DNA of 64,000 bases from Pieris napi (Eukaryota; Arthropoda; Insecta; Lepidoptera; Pieridae), in assembly GCF_905475465.1 (NCBI RefSeq), contig NC_062234.1, positions 10,749,001 through 10,813,000 of the forward strand. The letters are read 5' to 3'. Below are positions 60,026 through 64,000 of this stretch, piece after piece. Position 1 is the stretch's first letter; each line of letters starts with the position of its first letter. The position numbers and the translations under genes are program-made. The notes under the pieces are model-generated. The model had not been told where the DNA came from. It did not search any database and saw nothing but the letters and a program-made list of their open reading frames with translations.

Positions 60026-63000
60026 CAATTCACATTTTATTATTTACGGTGTAATTAGCACTGTTTTCTGAATACACTAATGCCAGACTTTAAGTTCTAT
60101 AGCAAAAGCCAAAGTACTTTCGTTAAATAACCAAAATTGTTAAGTATGCTAGTAATGCGTGACACTAAATGCCTTAAAGAAAATCATATTCATAGAGGTG
60201 ATAAATTCACACCGAAGCCACCGCACCTCTTTAACTTGCTACGTATTATTTTAATATACATAAACCGTAAACGCTTTGTCCCACTCTAACATTAAATATA
60301 ATGTATTGCTCCATCTCCTTCAGTTTTCGGAGGATATCTTAATAAGATTCATGAAAGGACGCCATATTTTATATCCGACTCTGTCCTCTATCTTCTTATA
60401 TTATCCGGGCAAGAAGAGCGTCTTTGAAATATGAGCCTGCTTGGGAATTTCCGATCTTTCAATTATACCTTTGTTGCCAAGTTTCACTGAGATATTTTGA
60501 AACTTATTCAGAAAATAGCGATATCGTTTTATGATGGTAAAGCTTTTATACGTATATTGGTGTAAGCGATTTTCAGATGTAGACTATATAATTATGAATT
60601 ATTAATAATCTAACATAATATATGATATTTTGAAAGTGTATAATCAAAAGACATCTTGGCACATACTATAGTTATATTTCGATCAAGTTTGTGTCAAGCT
60701 ATGGTTTATGTTATGTTGTTTTGTTAATAATGTGCAAATGAACGCGAGTAAAATTACGGGGAAAAGTTTGTAATAAACACATTTTATAAAGAAAAAGGAA
60801 ATCTTAGCCTTCTATTGATATTACTTTGTTAGACTCAATATAAGCGCAGCTTAAAAGTTTTGTTCGCGAGACAAGGTGTAGCTGATATTAAATAAAGTTA
60901 CTGCTATAAATATTCCTTAACTTATAATATAGAGTTAGACGTAGAGATTATAAGATAACACCCAGATTCGCTCGATTCAAACAATAACTACATTATGTGT
61001 TACGCTAATTATATATATATATCTAAATAATTTTGTAAGTACGGAATTTAATACCCGATTAGTTTATTTAAGAAAAAGCTTATTTTGCTTTATCATGGGT
61101 ACATGGTGATCTTATTTAAATGTTCTACTCTGCATACATACATACATACATACATACAAGGTACGTGCTATATGTAATATGTTAAGTTCAAATCTGGACG
61201 TGTATATCTACTTTATTTTACATTTTTAAATTATGTGTTGAATGTCGTAAAAATTGCTATCTTGGAAATCCAATTTTGACATCCACTAATATAAATCTTA
61301 GTTTAAGAAATCGCCATGTTTCTTTCACAGCGTTAACTCAGTTTATAGAGACTGATTTAGGCGAATTGTGTATTAAAATCGAAATCGCAAATAAATCATT
61401 TCGGTGCAAAAATTGATAATATTCGCTATATTTATGAAGAATTCCATTAAGCCGTCATCCCATATCAGAAGTATGCAAACTTTTTTCATTGACTGCAAGC
61501 TTACACCGCGGCGAAATAATACTTAGAGTCGTAAATCTTAACTTTAAGAGAAACCCGGAGGGGGGATTAAAGATCAGTAATCTTACGTTCAGATGAGTTA
61601 TGGCATCCACCGCGATCCTCTTTATTGTGACTTTAAGAAACTAAGAGGAGATTTTGTTAGGTTCGAAATTAATTTAGATAATGATTAATGGTATCTCCGT
61701 AACCAAGCCCTCTTGGGTATTTGCATATTTTGAGGGCAAATGCGTGAGTTGCCGAATCGTATCTACGTAATACTGTGTACTTCATTGTGACTCTGCGTTT
61801 ACTTATGTTTTCGTGTGTAATTTGTACGTATGTATGTATGGGTATTACCGTTTAATGATAACAAAAATTGGTGTCTTATTATAAAGTCACTTTATTGTTT
61901 TACCCTTGTGACATAAAAGCGTTTTCTGTTACCGACTTGAAAAAATACCTTTTGTTTGGTGTAATTGGTGCCTATTGCTCCGTGGTTCCTGTTTTAGCAA
62001 CTATAATTGATAAGGAAAGAGGATAAACAAAGTGGACGGGGAAGGAAAACTAGGTTCAATAACGAGAAAGCACTAATTTTATAAAAAACAGGACCAGCAG
62101 ATAAATAATTCAAGATTGAATGCCGTCATAAATAAGTTTGTTAGCATCAACCGTTTAATTTCCACATTAGAGTAGTTTTTAAAGCCTGGTTCGATAGAGC
62201 TGAGAGCCGCACCCACCAATATGTGTGTTTATAGCTACCCGAATTTGTGATTAACAAGTTTCGTGACATTTGTGTACTCGTTGCGCGACTGAACCCGAAT
62301 CCACTACAGAGTCAAACAGAGGCAGTCATTGGAACGAATGTCAAAGATATTATACTTAAATATTGATTGTGTTTTAGTGTAAAAGGTTTAAAGTTATGAT
62401 AAATTATTTTAGTAGTAATAATAACTATGGAGTCACTATTATTTTCGACCATTGAATAGTCGTTAATGTATAGATCTAGAAAAATTGACAAATCACTAGA
62501 ATTAAACTTATTTTACTTTAATGTTATTAAATTATAATGGAAGCTTACACTAACTTCATTGTCGTGACATTATTTTTAATGACTATGAAATTACTATTAC
62601 TAGATACAGATTATCAAATAATCTGTTAATTGCTAGACCTAGTTATATTGGCAAATCGAATAAACCAAAAGTAATTAACGGTTATAAACTAATAAGGCTT
62701 TGCCGTTAATTTACAAGCTCTGTGATATCATGGCAATGGCAGCTGATACCAGCACCATTGCTCTGGCATATATTTATTTGGTTTAGGTTCTAACTATTGG
62801 AACAATAAAAAAAAAATAGAAAATAAGATTTACATATGTTGCATCTTAAAAGTTTGATTGAGCTGTAAAAGGTATGCCACATCGTTCTAATTAAACAAAT
62901 TTCAAAAAACCAGAAGTAATTCCATAAAAATGAAACGGAAACAACGCATTTCATAATTTACAAAAAGATTAATTAAGGACATCATGAACGAAGAAATGAG

Positions 63001-63257
63001 TAAGGAGGCTGGTTTATCGCCGACAATCATCCGCCTAAACAAACAGCTTATTCATAAATCTTTGGCGCATTATTCGCGGGAAGGTGAAACAACAAACGTT
63101 ACCCGAATAAATCTGCGAGGTATCGCGCTGCAGAATTATGTTTGGAATACACGGCCTTTGAGAATGTGACCTCTACAGCGTAGGACAGACATCTCTTAAT
63201 GTTTCATAATTTTTCTTTAAGCATCTCTCGGAGATATCGGAGTCGGAGATATTCTAA
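60026..63257. other. Non-coding stretch
   Basis: Apart from the TACA microsatellite at 61131-61159, moderately GC-rich patches at 61540-61650 and 62180-62340 that I cannot assign. Confidence 0.45.
61131..61159 (+). repeat. TACA microsatellite
   Basis: About seven tandem CATA/TACA units. Confidence 0.85.
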
Positions 63258-63682
63258 TCTATATATATAAAAATGAAACCCGTTTTCCGTTGTCACGACA
63301 TAACATGAAAACGGCTTGACCGATTTGTCTGATTTTTTTTATAATATACCTTGAAGTACGAGGATGGTTCTTGCGGAGAAAAGTTAAAAAAAATTGAGTG
63401 AAAAAGTCTAAAAACAACACTTTTCTTTATTCCCATACAAAATATTCGTAATAATACTTAAAAGTCAATTTGAACTTTAATACCATAGTGTAAAGTTCAA
63501 GTGTTAGTGGAGGGGTTCCGGGAAGGTAATTCTTTATTTTTTGACATAATGTATTTGTTGTCTTATCAATTTTCCTTTTTTTTATTTTACTAGCTAGACC
63601 GGTGTCCCGAATAGCAGAATAAGTATTTTAAACAAATAAAGAATCGACTGTTAGGCGGTACGATGTTCGCCAGGCCAGCTAG
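63258..63682 (+). mobile_element. Non-autonomous Helitron, 425 bp
   Basis: Begins TCTATATATATAAAAATG after A and ends CTAG before T. A short GGCGG/TCGCC hairpin lies about 8-11 bases from the 3' end. The first 60 bases or so are nearly identical to the minus-strand copy at 25866-26356; the interiors differ. Confidence 0.8.
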
Positions 63683-64000
63683 TAAATCATAAAAATCTTA
63701 CTGGTCAAATCTGTCACTAGTGCGTTGGCTCGTTGTGTTTCATTTGCTTTGTGATCGGCGCTAGCGTCACACGTCCGCGTTATTTTAAAATGAGGTTAAT
63801 GGACGATCACTAACGTATCATCGTTATAACCACGTTGTTAATAACAATCTCTCCTAATCTGCGACATACTTGTATAAACAAAAATTGGCTGAAAATTTGA
63901 AACATTGTTCAATGTTATCATTATATCAACACGCAATGAGAATAATTAAAACATTAAAGGTAAAATATTTTTTTCTAGAAACATTAATACATTATTTATT

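Noticed and set aside
62726..62762. GCAATGG...CCATTGC small hairpin, possible microRNA
   Set aside because: Only about 11 interrupted base pairs; weak by comparison with other hairpins here.

Overview
This is an AT-rich, gene-poor stretch of animal nuclear DNA, most likely from a lepidopteran (butterfly or moth). The evidence is a tRNA-derived SINE of lepidopteran type in many states of decay, RTE-like and other non-LTR fragments, short Helitrons, several MITEs, and a windpipe-like gene. No bacterial-type gene organisation, CRISPR array or viral genome is visible.

Layout. 1-22.4 kb: non-coding DNA with decayed SINEs, LINE 3' fragments and TIR elements; one short stretch at 9916-9962 has good splice sites on both sides. 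22.4-36.1 kb: the only convincing host genes, three leucine-rich-repeat (LRR) type I membrane proteins. The first (+ strand, 22437-24557) is a likely orthologue of Drosophila windpipe, a chondroitin sulfate proteoglycan. It converges on two tandem paralogues on the - strand, with coding exons at 30309-30130/29827-27776 and 36060-36057/34882-34704/34018-32693. The paralogues share an intron position and a PPTYDEAL motif in the cytoplasmic tail. A 5'-damaged 5S rRNA gene copy lies between them at 31.2 kb. 36.1-49.2 kb: non-coding with MITEs, hairpins and LINE tails. 49.2-54.4 kb: a nearly complete two-ORF non-LTR retrotransposon (49448-54137) whose ORF1 resembles the baculovirus FP25K family. 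It sits inside an older antisense RTE-like remnant, so both of its ends can be placed to the base. 54.4-64 kb: non-coding with SINEs, a MITE nested in a SINE, and a 425-bp Helitron at the right edge.

How things fit together. The three LRR proteins share a plan: signal peptide, LRR ectodomain, one membrane pass, long cytoplasmic tail. This suggests cell-surface adhesion or signalling, but nothing in the sequence shows that they act together. The rest is mainly a record of nested transposition: a LINE in a LINE, a Helitron in a TIR element, a MITE in a SINE, and a Helitron and a Harbinger-like MITE in introns of the second paralogue. All exon structures are inferred from splice signals and reading frame alone.
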